Shown: in pieces, positions 39,749 through 53,029 of the stretch
How positions within the stretch are numbered: the first letter of the stretch is position 1
How the letters are laid out: the number at the start of each line of letters is the position of its first letter
Assembly (NCBI GenBank): GCA_036583965.1
Contig: JAZBQD010000001.1
Location: 27,376,597 to 27,440,596 of the forward strand
Length of the DNA: 64,000 nucleotides
Direction: 5' to 3'
Source: Prunella strophiata
Lineage: Eukaryota; Chordata; Aves; Passeriformes; Prunellidae
Program-made: the position numbers and the translations under genes
The notes under the pieces: model-generated
Database searches by the model: none
Seen by the model: only the letters and a program-made list of their open reading frames with translations
What the model was told of the DNA's origin: nothing

Positions 39749-42700
39749 ATGTGCCAAAATCACATCTGAACATAAATAACTTGACTCTAGTGAATAACAC
39801 TGTCCTGTCGACTTAAAGGCTGTAAATTATATTATTGAGAACAGGAGAAGTATTTCTCACTGTGGGCCCACTGACAAGAGAGGTCAGCACAGCAGGCAGA
39901 GAAGGAATCACTGCTTAGCCATTAGGGAGACTAATGGGGTAGATATAATCTGATAAATGTACAAACAGCTCACATTAATTGCTGCATTCATGTATGCATA
40001 AACTACAGTGCGTGATGCAAGCTGAAGAAAACACTGCTTAGAAATTAAAATTACATTTTGTTGAGAAGAATCTGAAGGCATATTAGGGAGAATATGATGA
40101 TAGAAAAAGGAAAATTACTGAGAGTTAAATAATCTACTGATTACTGTACTTTTAACCATATTCAGCTCAGTTTATTTAAGGACAGGTTTGGTTGCATGAT
40201 GCTTAGATTCATGGTGTGAGAGCTAGACTAACCTGGTTTTAGCTTATGAATATTTGGCTCAATAAAATATTCATTATGCTGGTTAGTTGGATTTTTAACA
40301 ATCTTGTCTGGCACAGCCAAGAAATGAATTTGAAGGGAATGACTGCTACCAGCAAGCCCAGCTTCAGCTCTCTCATCTGGTTCTGTTCTGTGTTTGTTGC
40401 TGGAGCTACACTGGTTTTGCTTGGGTTTACTCTCAGCTCTGACAACACAGGCAGGCAGACTGAGGCTTTGTGCTTTCCAAGGTGTGAAAATTGCTCCCAA
40501 ACTTTTTGGGGCATATGTTATTTTCTTCAGGAAAACATAAAAGGAAGAAAACTACAAATGTTTGCTTACTCAGTGTAAAGCTCCGCCCTTGTCTGCAGAA
40601 TTAGGCTCCCATATGTTTTCCTTTCTGAAGTATTTTTTTTTATGGCAATAATACCAGAAACAAAATAAGAGTTAAAGTTAAAATGTTGTCACTATCCAAA
40701 CGAATATGAAATTTCATAAATATTATGGCTTGTGCTATAGCACTTCAAAAATACTTTAAACAGATGGGCTAGTGAGGCTGCCATTCATGTTTTTGCAGTT
40801 AAGAGGCATGTTTAAACTGCTGGTTGAAACACAATATGAAGCACATTCCACATGTAGTGTCAGAAAGAAAAGACTTGTTAAGAAATCACAAATAATAATT
40901 TTAGAAAGTTAACTGGATGACATAATATTTTATATAACTGTAATTTCTTGATAAGAGAGCAGTGGTCCAAGTAAAAAATACTGCAATACTGTAAAAGAAG
41001 CAAAACATAAAAGAATCCTATTTCTCTGAATAAAGTATCACAGTATTTTTTCAAATAACTATCTGGATGAAAAGCTGAAAGTTTTATATACTCCTCTACA
41101 CCAGAAAAGCACAATAACACCCCTAGAAACCAACCAGGGAAAAATATTTTCTTCAAGTGACAGCAGTCTAATGGAGATAAAGAATGAGGATAAGAATTTT
41201 AATCTATATTTTAATGAAGATAAAGGTGACAGATAAAGGAAGAGGAGAAGGAGGAATGTGTTCTGTATCTTTCCCTATGATTTGAGATAGTCTCTTACTG
41301 GAAAGGACATTAGTTAACCTGAATGGTCACACTCCAGAACTTCACTATATAACAAATTCCCCAAAGTAATCTGCTTTATATCATCATCTTTTAAGTGCTA
41401 AAAATTAATAATTTAAAAACATCCTATAGGTCACTTTGATTTTCTAGTGAAGATTTCTGTTCATATATAAGCTCCACAATAATGAAACACAAAGGTAATA
41501 AAATATGAGCAAAAACATTAACTGCAGCCTTATGTAATGATACAGAATTCAGTTTTAGGTCTCAAATCTAAAAGAATAATTTTGCATAGGGCACAGAAGT
41601 ATCCTAGTACAGGTTATGGAAAGGAACAGAGGAGGCAGAGCTGCCTCTGAGAAGGAAAAACTACTGTTGGGAACTACTTTCTGCATTTAGAAAAACCAAA
41701 CATAATGTCAGTTCTTCCATTCCCAGCAGGTGAAACAGAGAAAGCCAAGCTCCTGTGCTGTTCCTTGAAGCCCTGTAAGAGATAAACCTTACACTCCACC
41801 TATCTCCACTAGGATGTAAACTGAACTTAGATAACATCTCCCACAAGACTTGGTAATCATTCCTGCTTGGGTCCATTATCTGGGCAGGAAAACACATCTC
41901 TTCAGTCTCAACAATGAACAATAGCCTAAAGTCAGATTCTAATCTCAAAGGTTGGCATTCACAAGTGCTAACAGATGATTCTAGGACACAAGTATATTCA
42001 TTGGCTATGCAACTCACTTTTTTGTTGAGTCAAAACAATTTGAGGTGAATACATCTCTCCCAGCTGCATCTGGAAACACTGTTAGGAGCTTGGAGCACTT
42101 GGATTCCTTTGCCTTCTCTGATCCTTACTCTGTAAGAGAGTGATAAAAGAAATGAAAGGTAGAGAATTTGCATCACTTATTAGAAAGGGATCTCTGCTCA
42201 ACTTAGATAATTAATTTAAGACAGTCAAGACCAATTATTCTAGAAACAAAACTAATGCATAGAAAATACAAGTGACTTGTTAGTGTGTTAGGCATGAGGG
42301 GCCACTCAGTGTCACTCACCATCCCTTATTTGAGTTACTTCTCTCATTTGTAGGCTGTTATTTAATTAAGTCTTTGTAGGGCTCTATTACTTGCTTCTAC
42401 ATGCTTGAGTAAACTAATTTTTGGAATTTTTTCATGCATTTTAGGCAACAGATATTTAAGAGCAATACTTCACTTGAACTCCAATACAGCAATGAGGTAT
42501 TGGATATCCTGTCATTTATTCTCAGACCTGCTGCTCATACTGTGCTGTGCTGCCCATATGAACAGGATCAAATGAGGGTATAAGAGAAAAATCTGTGAAA
42601 ATAGCTGTGAAATGGATGGATCAGAAGTAGGTTTTGGCTTATTTTTCATGTTTAACCACACTTCTTTTGTCACAGATTCAGATACAGGGAATTCTTCCCC

Positions 42701-43399
42701 TCTCCCCAAGCCCAATAAGCTGAGATCCTCTGCAGGAATCATTAAAGTGCAGCTGTTATTTTCCCACTAATGGCTGTGCTGGACTATATCAGAAAGAGAA
42801 AAACTCCATGAAACACCTGTTTCAGGAAGAAACTTAAAAATAGAAATTCTAAGTTCCAGCTATTATGAGTGACAGAGAGCAGAGCTGGGTGATGCAGGCA
42901 GAGGGGATGGTAGCAGCCATAACTCTAACTTTGCTGCCATTAATGTTTATGTTGTGTATGAAGTGGTTTACCAACATGCTGATGGACTGGCATAATGTGC
43001 AAGCACATGATTTATTCCTTCATGCAGCAGCTATGGGAGAACACAACCACAAATGGATGGTTCAGTAGAGACAGTTTCAAAATAGAGAGATTTATCTTGA
43101 CAAGTAGAGGACTGCAATAAAAGATGTATTATTTGGTGGAATAATTGGTGAATGCATTATCCTGTCAACATTTAACTCTTATAATCAACCCAAATAATCA
43201 AAGCTGCCCTAGAGTTTTTTATTGTTTTGCATCAATTTGAGAATAATTTATAATTTTACTTACATTTTCCTCAGTGTAAATGGAACTAATAAGTTAAACC
43301 TCAAAGTCATGTGAAACAAGAAACATAACACACTTCAACACTGCCATGCCTACTCTGCAGGCCATGCATTCTCACACAGGCTGCACTTCAAGCCAGATG
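39749..43399. other. gene-free AT-rich sequence
   Basis: No gene, repeat family or RNA recognised. Short open frames (up to 118 codons at 41661-42017, - strand) show no familiar motif. The segment 43100-43300 is rich in aataatt-type cores and may belong with the regulatory-looking DNA that follows. Confidence 0.6.
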
Positions 43400-44000
43400 A
43401 CACCAAAATGCTTGGGCTCCCTGCCTGAGCTGTTTAGGCTATCCATGCTCTCAATGACCCTGTGATAATGACTTTGCTAATTAGGGAGTGCTGGTAGTTA
43501 TCTTAGGTCCCTCTCTCACCTGAAGTCACTCTGGAAGGTGGCTTGCTGTGGCTGGCTCACTCACCTCTTTGCAGACGCTGTTATTAACGTCTCTTTGTGA
43601 CCTATCCAGCTCTGTATGCTTCATTAGTCTGTTTGTTCCACTCAGGCATAAACTGCTGATTTTTGGATTAGCTGCTTTTGTCTGTTAATCTGCCCTTGAC
43701 TCACAGACTGAAATGTTTTAGCAGTGGAATTCTGAAGCATTTCAACAGTTGCTCCTGAACCATTTAGTGAGTGTCTTTAGAAAAACCTGCATGCTTTGCC
43801 AAGACCTGGGGGTATTTGTAGATGCTCTGTATGTGCACCAAGCAGTACATAATATGCATAAATGCAATGCTTCGGTAGAGGCAAATTCAGCCTCTTCATT
43901 CAGTGGTGTTCTCAGGTAATTATGTAGATCTCAAATTGAAAGCAATAGCATGAGATCTTTTGACTCTTTATAGAACTGAGAAAAGCTCTGACTGTAGATA
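43400..44000. promoter_or_regulatory. candidate conserved noncoding element A
   Basis: This segment differs in texture from its surroundings. It has moderate GC, almost no homopolymer runs and dense homeodomain-like cores ('taattag' at 43478-43484, 'ttattaacgt' at 43581-43590, several 'attag' and 'ttaat'). Two CpGs persist around 43575-43590. That texture is typical of developmental enhancers in vertebrate gene deserts, but conservation cannot be judged from a single sequence. Confidence 0.25.
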
Positions 44001-44290
44001 TCAGAATTCCCTGCATGAAAAAAACACACACCAAGTCTGTGATATGTTGGTACAAGCTCTTACACTGTTTTCAGCAGCAAATTCTGGCTTGTAGGGGATT
44101 CTGCCTTGCTTATCCTTTGACTAGTGGGGCCATACAACAGTCTCAAAGAAATGAGGAAAATAAGGTTTAGCTACAACTTTATTGTAGAAAGATGGGGAAA
44201 TCAGCATGTAGAATGGGGAAGACAAGAGGGTGCTAGCTACACTATGATTTTGATGGCAGTCAAGACGATGGCATCTGCATCATTGTTAAG

Positions 44291-44306
44291 AAGAGAGAGA
44301 GAGAGA
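44291..44306. repeat. (AG)n short microsatellite
   Basis: A short ag dinucleotide run of about eight units. Confidence 0.85.
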
Positions 44307-44559
44307 ACAAGAATCCATGTAAACTTTGAGGCTCCCTGGGGGCAGGTACATCCTGCTGAATATTCAATGTGTGTTCAGCACAGCTACCAGGACAGCAGTG
44401 TGTGGCTCAATAAGTGCAGGCACAGTGTGGCATGTCCTCAATGACAGATAAGGCAAATTAAGAAAAACACCAAGGGTTTGACTGGGTTCCATCAATAGTT
44501 TGATTCATTCTGTGTTTTGTGTCAGAATGTCCAAGTGGAAGAGAAAAATCTGCATTTAA

Positions 44560-45000
44560 ATATATTGCTGATGGTTTAATTGCTGAAACTTGCTACTCCA
44601 TCCCTACTCAGTTGTAATAATGATCAGGGCATGGAGCATTACTTGAAGAATTAATGGCCACCTGAGGTTAACAGCCCACAGCTAAACCCTGAGCCTTCAG
44701 CTTTCTCAGCTAGTCATTAATCCCCAGGAATTGTCCTGTGACTCCATCATTACTTCTAATTTAAAAAGTGTATTTTCTCCTTTTAATTTTCTTTTCACAA
44801 AATGAAAGTACTCAATTAGACTTTGTCATTAAATCACATCTGCATTGATTACCTAGGAAAAAATAATGAGAGCAAAATTAAATTTGCCTATTTAATCATT
44901 GAATCCTGATTAAATATTTGTTATAAACATTTCATTGCAATTAAGGCCGCATAAAAAATGCATATTAGGCAAAGAATGGTATACAATTCAAAGATGTAAC
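44560..45000. promoter_or_regulatory. candidate conserved noncoding element B
   Basis: A dense array of homeobox-type cores (aattaa, ttaat, attag, taatga) is mixed with an E-box 'cacctg' at about 44659. An HNF1-like half-site 'ggttaac' lies near 44666, and a POU-like 'atgcatattag' follows a CpG-containing 'aaggccgcat' near 44943. The density and absence of repeats suggest an enhancer; nothing here proves it. There are no open frames of note. Confidence 0.27.
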
Positions 45001-48000
45001 ATGTCCAGACTCACTGCTTCTATTTACTCTCTCTATTGCTTACTGAACAATGCAGTGCATTTGTGAGAAACTTCACAAATTCTTTTCAGTATCCCAGGAC
45101 AATTAATACATAACAGTAGCTAGGGAAATACACAAATGTTTCACTGATCTGATAGTTAAATCCATTTAAATCACAGTGATGAAGATAGTCCTAAAAGAAC
45201 CACATGATCACGTAATTACTTTCATTTTTATAGTTTAAATAAAGAATGAAAGAAAATGCCTAGGTCAGATTTCAGACAGTGATCCAAATTCTCCAAATTT
45301 CTCTCAAGAAGTTGGTGGTCATCAGCAAAACCCCATTTTTGTCCATGAACCTGTTCTCTTGGTGGGATTCCATAGGATTCCAAATGCATCTTTAGATGCA
45401 CCACATTCTGAATTAAAGTGAAATCAGCTTCCCTGACATTGTGATTTTATACTGAACTTCAGCAGGAAGTCCAAAGCTCACAGTGATATTTATCAGCTTA
45501 GCACCTGCTGTAAGGCACCTGCCATGCTGACACACAGACACCTTAATAAAGGAAAAACCTTCTTTAAAGTTTTGAACAATTACAGTATATGACTACTGAC
45601 CACCTTTCTTCTTTATGTACAAGTTTGTGCTTGTGCTACCACACCCAGGTGGAGAGCTCAGCCAGTGGCTGCTCAGAGCTGGAGAACTGAGCCTGCAAAA
45701 CCAAAGTCTTTGGGTCAGTGGCTGCTGCAGGTCATGTATAACCTGATTTTCTGTGAGAGTTTCATTTCTCTCTCTGCTATACACCAAGTATTCCATGTCC
45801 CCTTCACTCCCAGTCACAACATTCCCAATTTCCTCCAAGTCCCATTTCCCCTGCTGGGTTAAGTGAACAGGTCTGTGCATTAAATCTGAAGTGAAGATCA
45901 TCTTGATAAGATTCCTCCTCATTATATAGGAAATGATCTCTGCTGGTTTAGTTTTTTATACACAAATGGTCATAGAAAATAATATGCAAATATATTTGAG
46001 AACACTAACTTGAAAATAACAATAAATGTTTAAGACATTTTTTTTTCCTCCCTGTCTCATTTCAGCTTCTCTAATATGAAACCAGATGGAGCAGCACAAA
46101 ATCAACATCTGATCCTAAAATATACCTAAAAATTTTCAGGTTTTCTGAATGTTTCATTGCTCCTTCCAAGTCTTCCAAAATCTCCCTGCTTACTTTCAGA
46201 GTATCTATATTTAGGACTGTAGAAATTATACCAAAGGCCTCATCTTTTTAGCACCTTTTATTTAATCCCAGCAATAATATGAATTATTTCAGTAAGAAGG
46301 CTGACACATCTGGTCACTTCCATGATTGTGCTATTAAATGAAGTATTTCAGAATAGTTTTAGCAGGGACATTCTTAATGAACTTGCATTCTTTGTGCTGC
46401 CAATAAATTGACCACAAGAAGTATTTCAGCCATGAGAGACTGGATGGTTTTAGTGAAGTATCAGGGAGGTTATCTGGAGATATAACCAGCTTGCAGCTGC
46501 CAGATGGTGTTGAACAGAACAAACTGCTATGCAGAGCTGCTGAATTTTCACCAGGTAAGTGCCCCATGACACACAGTGGTTTTGTGTATTCAGATGGCAT
46601 AGGGGAATGACATATGCATATCTGAGCCAATTAAAAAAATATATTGAATAATCAACATGTTCTTTGTGTTGTCTTTCAGACACTAAATTATAAATTATAC
46701 ATGTAGAAACATCTTTCTATCAAAAAAATTCCCATCCAATAAAAGCAAAAAAACCCTACTGAAAAAAACTCTAACAAAAATACCTCTACATAGCCCAACA
46801 TAAGAAAGGCTACTGTAATTCCTACATTTATTTAAGAATAACAGTCATAAAAGACATCAACTTTTGCAGTCCTTAAATAAATATAACATTTTGTAGACTG
46901 AATCATGGATTCCAGTTTCATTTCACAGCACTGCAAACCTATTAAGAATACAATTCAATGGACATCACATGAAAAAAAACCACTAATCAAGACTTTGGGT
47001 TTGTACATTTTTCCAAAAAAACCCAAAGGAATGGCTACCATAATTAAAATTACGGGATTCATTTTTAGATGCAGTAGGAGGAGTGAAGTGAACCAAGGCA
47101 AAACAAAAATCCAAACCTCCAAATCTTACTCCTGAAGAGAGAACGGGGGAAACTTTCATGGGCACATATGGTCTCATCTGAAAGAGCACTTCCCACACTA
47201 ACTTCCCACTAGTACTTTATGAAACATTGGTTCAAAACTGATTCAAAAGAAGGATGACCTGGTGAGTCACCAGTATCATTTAAGGAAACCTAAGAAATAC
47301 CTTCAAGACCTCTTGCCCTACTGTTTGATCTCATCCCATTTATAAGACCACAGTCCAAGATTGCATATATTTATTCAAATACATGAGTAGATTTAAAAAA
47401 AAACATTCTGTATGGAAAGAACTCTTTCCACATTTATTATGGAAGCAGCTGAGAACTCTTTATTCTTCAGCCTTTGCAAGTAAAACCATAGTAATTTCTA
47501 GGTTTATCACTGCCACCTTCTGAAACACTGAAACCCCATGGTTTCATTATAATTACCAAAGCCTAGCTACACATTACTAACACAGCAAGTGTTTACTCTA
47601 AATAGAGTTCCTCCTTGTTAAAACCAAGTTTGTCAACCTGTGCATGTTTTCAGCTTTTACCACAGAGCAGGGTTAGAGGGAAGGTCTTGCAATTTAGCAT
47701 GATCAGCCATTTGTGAAGGGTACATATTTCTTAAACTTCACCATTAATCATTATTCTGTAAATAGATGAGGACCTGTGCATGTTTAAAATGAAACTTACA
47801 CATTAAACCACTCAAGATGATCTTTAATTTCTTTAATAAATTAATTCAGGGCTAATGAAGGGTGAAAGACTGACTGAATCAGTCATTAATTTAACCTTTC
47901 CCTCTCGAGAAGATCAGTGAGCTACCACTTCTCACAAGGGTATGTCAGGGGAACAAGTCATTTTATAACAACTCAGTGAAACATATAAACATGATAGCAT

Positions 48001-48259
48001 TTAGAAAATGCATTAGCAAGAAATTTACTGAACCACCTTCAGGTTATTAGAATAACTAATTAATTAGCCTTCCTAATGCCATATGGACATCATGCACAAA
48101 TGCATTATAGAGATTCAAATTTGAAACTATTTTAACAATTATAATTTTGAAAATGACTAAAAGTAAATTATACTTTTCAAGAGAAAATTCAAGAGCTCCA
48201 AGCAGGTTTAACCTATATAAGTAAAGCAATATATACCAGTTTCTTGTAGAAGGTTTTGG

Positions 48260-48281
48260 AAAAAAGAAAAAAAAAAAAAAA
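48260..48281. repeat. A-rich tract
   Basis: A homopolymer tract broken by a single G. No retroposon body recognised beside it. Confidence 0.93.
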
Positions 48282-48977
48282 CACAAACAGAAACCTCAGG
48301 GTAACATAATAATAAGTAAAATACCAGACCAAAAAGAAAGAAAACAAGCAGCAGTAGGACAGAAGCCCAGTTGGAGAAACCTTCACTTACATTATAAATT
48401 CAGATTCAAATCCAGTCCATCCTTGCCTCTTTTTTTTAAATTTTATCTTATAGACTTTGATTTCCACTAGTAACCTGTAAAAAGCCATTCTAGAGAGCAC
48501 ACTGAGTACTTCAAACATTTGGCTGTATTTTCTAGGACAGACTGGATTGCTGGATGCTTGGGAGTTGCAAGGCACTGAAGACTAATTTTTTGTCTTCTAT
48601 GACAATTTTCCAGAGCACACTGGAAAGCAACTTTGTTGCACACTTTACTAGGAATTGAGCTCCCAGTATCACAGTACTGGCAGCAAAAGTCATATTTGTA
48701 CAGATAATTCAGTGTATGCAACTAGAAGAAGGTAAAAAGTCCTTAAAACTCAATATCATCTAAGGGTGAAGCAAAAGCAATGTGAACCTAAACCAAGGAA
48801 TCAAGTGATAGTCATAATCCTCCTACTGAACAGCATTTCTGTGACAATGGCCTACATATTTGCTTAAATTCTGTTTTGGCACAGGAACCATCTAAAATAC
48901 ACTCTTTTCAAGGAGGCTCTATACTTTTGCTTTTCAATATTGAAAGATATGTTTGGTTTGATTTGATTTCTGATTTT

Positions 48978-49016
48978 ATTTTTTTCCTCAACTCCCCTTT
49001 CGCCTTCAGGTGAGAA
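48978..49016 (+). other. candidate recursive (zero-length exon) splice site
   Basis: A nearly pure pyrimidine stretch ends in 'cgccttcag' at 49009 and runs straight into 'gtgaga' at 49010. A strong 3' splice site is thus fused to a near-consensus 5' splice site, and a possible branch-point 'ctcaac' lies about 20-25 nt upstream. This AG|GT juxtaposition is the known form of recursive splice sites in very long vertebrate introns. The signal is visible; its use is inferred and would require + strand transcription. Confidence 0.35.
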
Positions 49017-49794
49017 ATAAAAGCAAACATCTATTTAAGAAGCTGCACAGGAGACAACAGCATATGCAGTGCACCAGCAAGTACTGAATGATTCTCTATA
49101 ACCAGTGGAAATAAAGTTCAGTCATGTTCTTTACATGAAACATCTTTTTATTATCTAATAGTAATGTTACATCAAATCAGGGACAGAAAAGCCCAGGTAT
49201 CTATAGAGACATAAAGAAATGAAATTCAGAAGTTAAAATAAACCCTGAAAAACTAATTTTCCTAATATTGGCCCCAAAAGATGATGACTGGAAGGAATGG
49301 CACCTCAGCTCATTTTTATGATGGAACCAAAAGTTGATTGGACATTTTCATCAGAAATCTAAATGCACTCAGATTTGTGTAGAGCAGTCATGCAGCCAGT
49401 TGCAGTTTGTTTGAAATGGATATACATCTGCATTATACAGCTAAGATCAAACTGCTCCTTCAAAGTGCAAATATGAGATATTACAGCCATTTAGCCAGAA
49501 TGACTTTCTCAATCCACAGGAGAGCCAGGAAAGAAACATAAAGGAATCAATAATGAAAAATGGCAGGTTCTGTAAGAAGGGCTAGGTCAAGATTATGTTA
49601 ACACCAGATTAAGCATTTTGTAGTTCTTCTTATTAAGAGCTGAAATTTAATGCCAATTTTTAATATGTTTCATTGGAAAACTAGAGATTAGCACTTGAAA
49701 CAAACAACTTTGAAATCACGCATTAAGTTCCTCAGTCTTCCAATGTATACAGGAAAAAACCCAAAAACAGGTTAATTTTAAGCTATCTGGTTAA

Positions 49795-49838
49795 ACTGTT
49801 AATAAACTTATGATTGACTGTTAATCAAACTTATGATG
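49795..49838. repeat. 22-bp tandem duplication
   Basis: 'actgttaataaacttatgat' at 49795 is followed at 49817 by a copy with one substitution. The period is 22 bp. Confidence 0.88.
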
Positions 49839-49854
49839 TACTTGTGTACATCAT
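49833..49854. repeat. perfect 9-bp-arm hairpin
   Basis: 'atgatgtac', loop 'ttgt', 'gtacatcat'. The arms are exact complements, and the left arm overlaps the end of the 22-bp duplication. Confidence 0.9.
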
Positions 49855-52800
49855 TCATGATATACATACATTATTTCAGAATCATATAAAACCTGCTATT
49901 GGGGTAATATAAGATAAAGTACTTCACTGTAAGTTACTGTCAAAGAGCTCATTATTTCAATCCTTAGATGGGTTCTGGGTCTCTATTCCTTCCTCAGTGG
50001 CTTCATGAATATCAGGGTGAAGGTGTTTGTCTTTTTATAAGAGGGAAAAATTAACCCTATTAATCTCAATACTTTAAGATCAGCAATTGTTCAAGAGCTT
50101 CGCTTCCAGGACTAAAGTGAAGAAAAAGCAATCTCAGTTTACTTCCTGCTGGAGTGCACATAAACAACATTTATCACAATAAGCACTATCTTGCCCACAT
50201 ACTTGGCTGGCTATCTCAGCTCATCTCCTTTAGACTCCCAGTGAAAAATCCTTTCATACTGTGATTTCATTGAAATAAGATTTATTTTCCTCTCAGTTTT
50301 CCTTACTCATTTTTTCTAACATATTTACATGTCTTTCTTGCTTTTTCTCTGGTGTGTTTTGGGATATTTTTGCATAAGACTCAGTTGCACCAGTCCAGCA
50401 TGTTAAGGGAGGAAAATGGAAATGAAATGTATGCGAGCAACTACAGATGAATAAAAACTGAGGGTTATTGGTATTACCTGATTCTGCCCTGACTGAAAAA
50501 TTTCAGTTCCACAAGAAATTTGATTGCTGATGGGAGACCTGGGTTTGCATTATGTGAGAGGCTGATGGGGCCCTGGTGACTTTGCACAGCCTTAGGGGAA
50601 GTTAATGGAAATTGCTGGGTATTCAGCACTACAGGAAAGAAAAGCAACAATTTGCAGGCTACCTAAATATAGATTTAGGAGTCTGACATCCTGAAACCAA
50701 GATAGAGGCCAACTGTGGTCATTTTTTAATAGTGTGTCTTTCCACGGTGTTCAGTACTACATACACTGAAAAAAATCTGTTTTCCTCCTTTCATCTCCCT
50801 CTTTTACAACATGTTTTTTTCATAAGAACTGCAAGCAGGATTATTAATATTCAAAACTGCTTCACTGAGCACTGTGTGAAAGCTTCCTCCAACAGCATTG
50901 TAACTCGTTATTTAGTAACCTCAGCTCTCATGATAACTGAGATGTCTGTGGTCGCAGATGAGATGTCTGCAGCTCTGTCTTCCCACGTAACTTCCAAACT
51001 GCATGCAAGTGCAAAGCAAATGTGGTGAGTTTTCAGTGCAATTCAGCTAAATCATTACACAGCCACAAGTCCCAGTCCTCTCAGCCTTACCCTGAGGTGA
51101 CTTTCCACCACAGCCAGGATTGATTTTCTGGAAAAACAATGCACAGCAACCAGCAATCTTGTCACTCCAATTGGTATCAAATTTATATATTACTTTTTAA
51201 TTTTTTTTTTACTTATGCCTTAGAAATAAGTTTATCCAAAAAGTAAACCAGGACCCAGGATTTTATTTTACTTCTGGGATGATATACCAAGAAAGTTTAG
51301 TGCAACAAGACATCCATCTCTCTTTTGTCTTCTAGGCAATCTGAATTTCCACTGGATTGCAGAATCCCTCTCTGGAACATTTGTGCTGTGCATCACACCC
51401 ACCACAGGGCACATCACAGCAGAGTGGGTGTGCAGGAAGGGATTCTCTTGCTCCACTCAGACTGAGCCTGCTAGGGGTTTGCACAGTTCCTAAGGTAGGT
51501 TTTCTAATAGTTCCTTTAACATTATGTTTTGAGGAATAAACACACAAATTATCAGGAAATGATAAGTGCAATCCAAAAACATTTGACACAGCTTAAAGAA
51601 TATAGTCCATATTGTAAAGGCTGAGTGTCCCATTTAGTAATAGAACAGCAGAAGTGGTCATTAAGGACTTCCTGAGAGCAGCCACCTAAATAATGTTTTT
51701 GTTGCAAATTGCTGAAGGTAGGTGAGGCACAGGTACTTTCCTATTCAATAACAAATTCTGCTCCACAAACAAGTTCTCTTAGCAAAGCCATGTCCTAATC
51801 ATCTACACAAGCAACCCAGTAGGAGGAGTGATTCAGTTCCCCACACTGCCTCAAATAAAGCCACTTATTGTAGTAGAAATGTTCCTGACAGGTAAGATGG
51901 GGCTACAGCTCATTTTCCTACTAGTGATCCTTTGTTTGGACACAACACCATCCAGCCCTGTGTACAAACATTCTGCAACTGAGTGAGTTCATTCCTGAAG
52001 ATTGGTAGATACAGAATTCTGAATGGAAGTGTTAGCAATTTCAAGGGGAAATATATAACAAAAACACTTGAACAGTCTTCCAAAATATTGAAGTCTATAG
52101 GCTTAGAAATAGTTAGGACACTATCTACCACCTACTTGAAGATAACAGCCATACTCCAGGTATGGAATTGTGTCTCTGTGCCAGTGCATTGAGCATCAGC
52201 TTCACAGAGTGCCCTGTGCCTCACATGAAAAGGAATATTCTTCTTCCAATAGCAGGCTGCTGCAATCCTGTCTACAATACATGAGAACTAAAAAGGATGT
52301 AAAGAATGGAAATAACTTGGCCCCACCATTTCATTGTTCCACTCCTGCTTTTGGTACAATTCAGAGTGCAAACACTTTCTTATAAAAACCTCTTTGAAAT
52401 GACTCTGCAGATCACCTGAAAACTATGTCTAACCTCTGAGAGACTCCAGTCTGGTAAAAGTTAAAATATCACAGTCATAACTGGAGGTATCCTGGTCAGC
52501 CAAAGGTATTTGTCACCTAATTGATTTTGTAAGCATGATATCACAGATAGATTAACTCTGAAAAGGTCAGGTTTGTTGCTGAAAGAAACAAAAATAAAGT
52601 TCTGGTAGGGAAAAAGTGCAATGATCCATGTAGCAGAGAAAATACTGCCAGTAAGAGAAGCCAATATTACAACAGTCATCTAGAACTCTAGAACTGGACA
52701 ATAGGAGAGTGGACACAGCAAATTATTAGTGTTATTTTACAGAAGCAGAAAATCTGGACTTGGAATTAGTGAAAATTATTCTAACTTCTCCTTATTATTT

Positions 52801-53029
52801 TAGCATTTTCCAAGGCATGTGCAATCCTAACATGAAAATATAAATGCCAGAAGTAGAAATTATGAAGAAATTTACAGCGTGGCAGCCAACACATTCCTAT
52901 CCTAACAACATGGGATAGAGCTAACAGGGCACTGGTACTTGCTATGTGGAATTACTGAAAATCTGCCATGACAGCAGACCTTGTGGGCTGTATAATTCCA
53001 AACCAGTGACAAATCAACCATGATAAAGA

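Noticed and set aside
51841..51900. Consensus donor 'cag|gtaaga' at 51891
   Set aside because: The upstream region lacks a strong pyrimidine tract, and the nearest acceptor-like site near 51782 leads at once into stops. Too weak to list as an exon.
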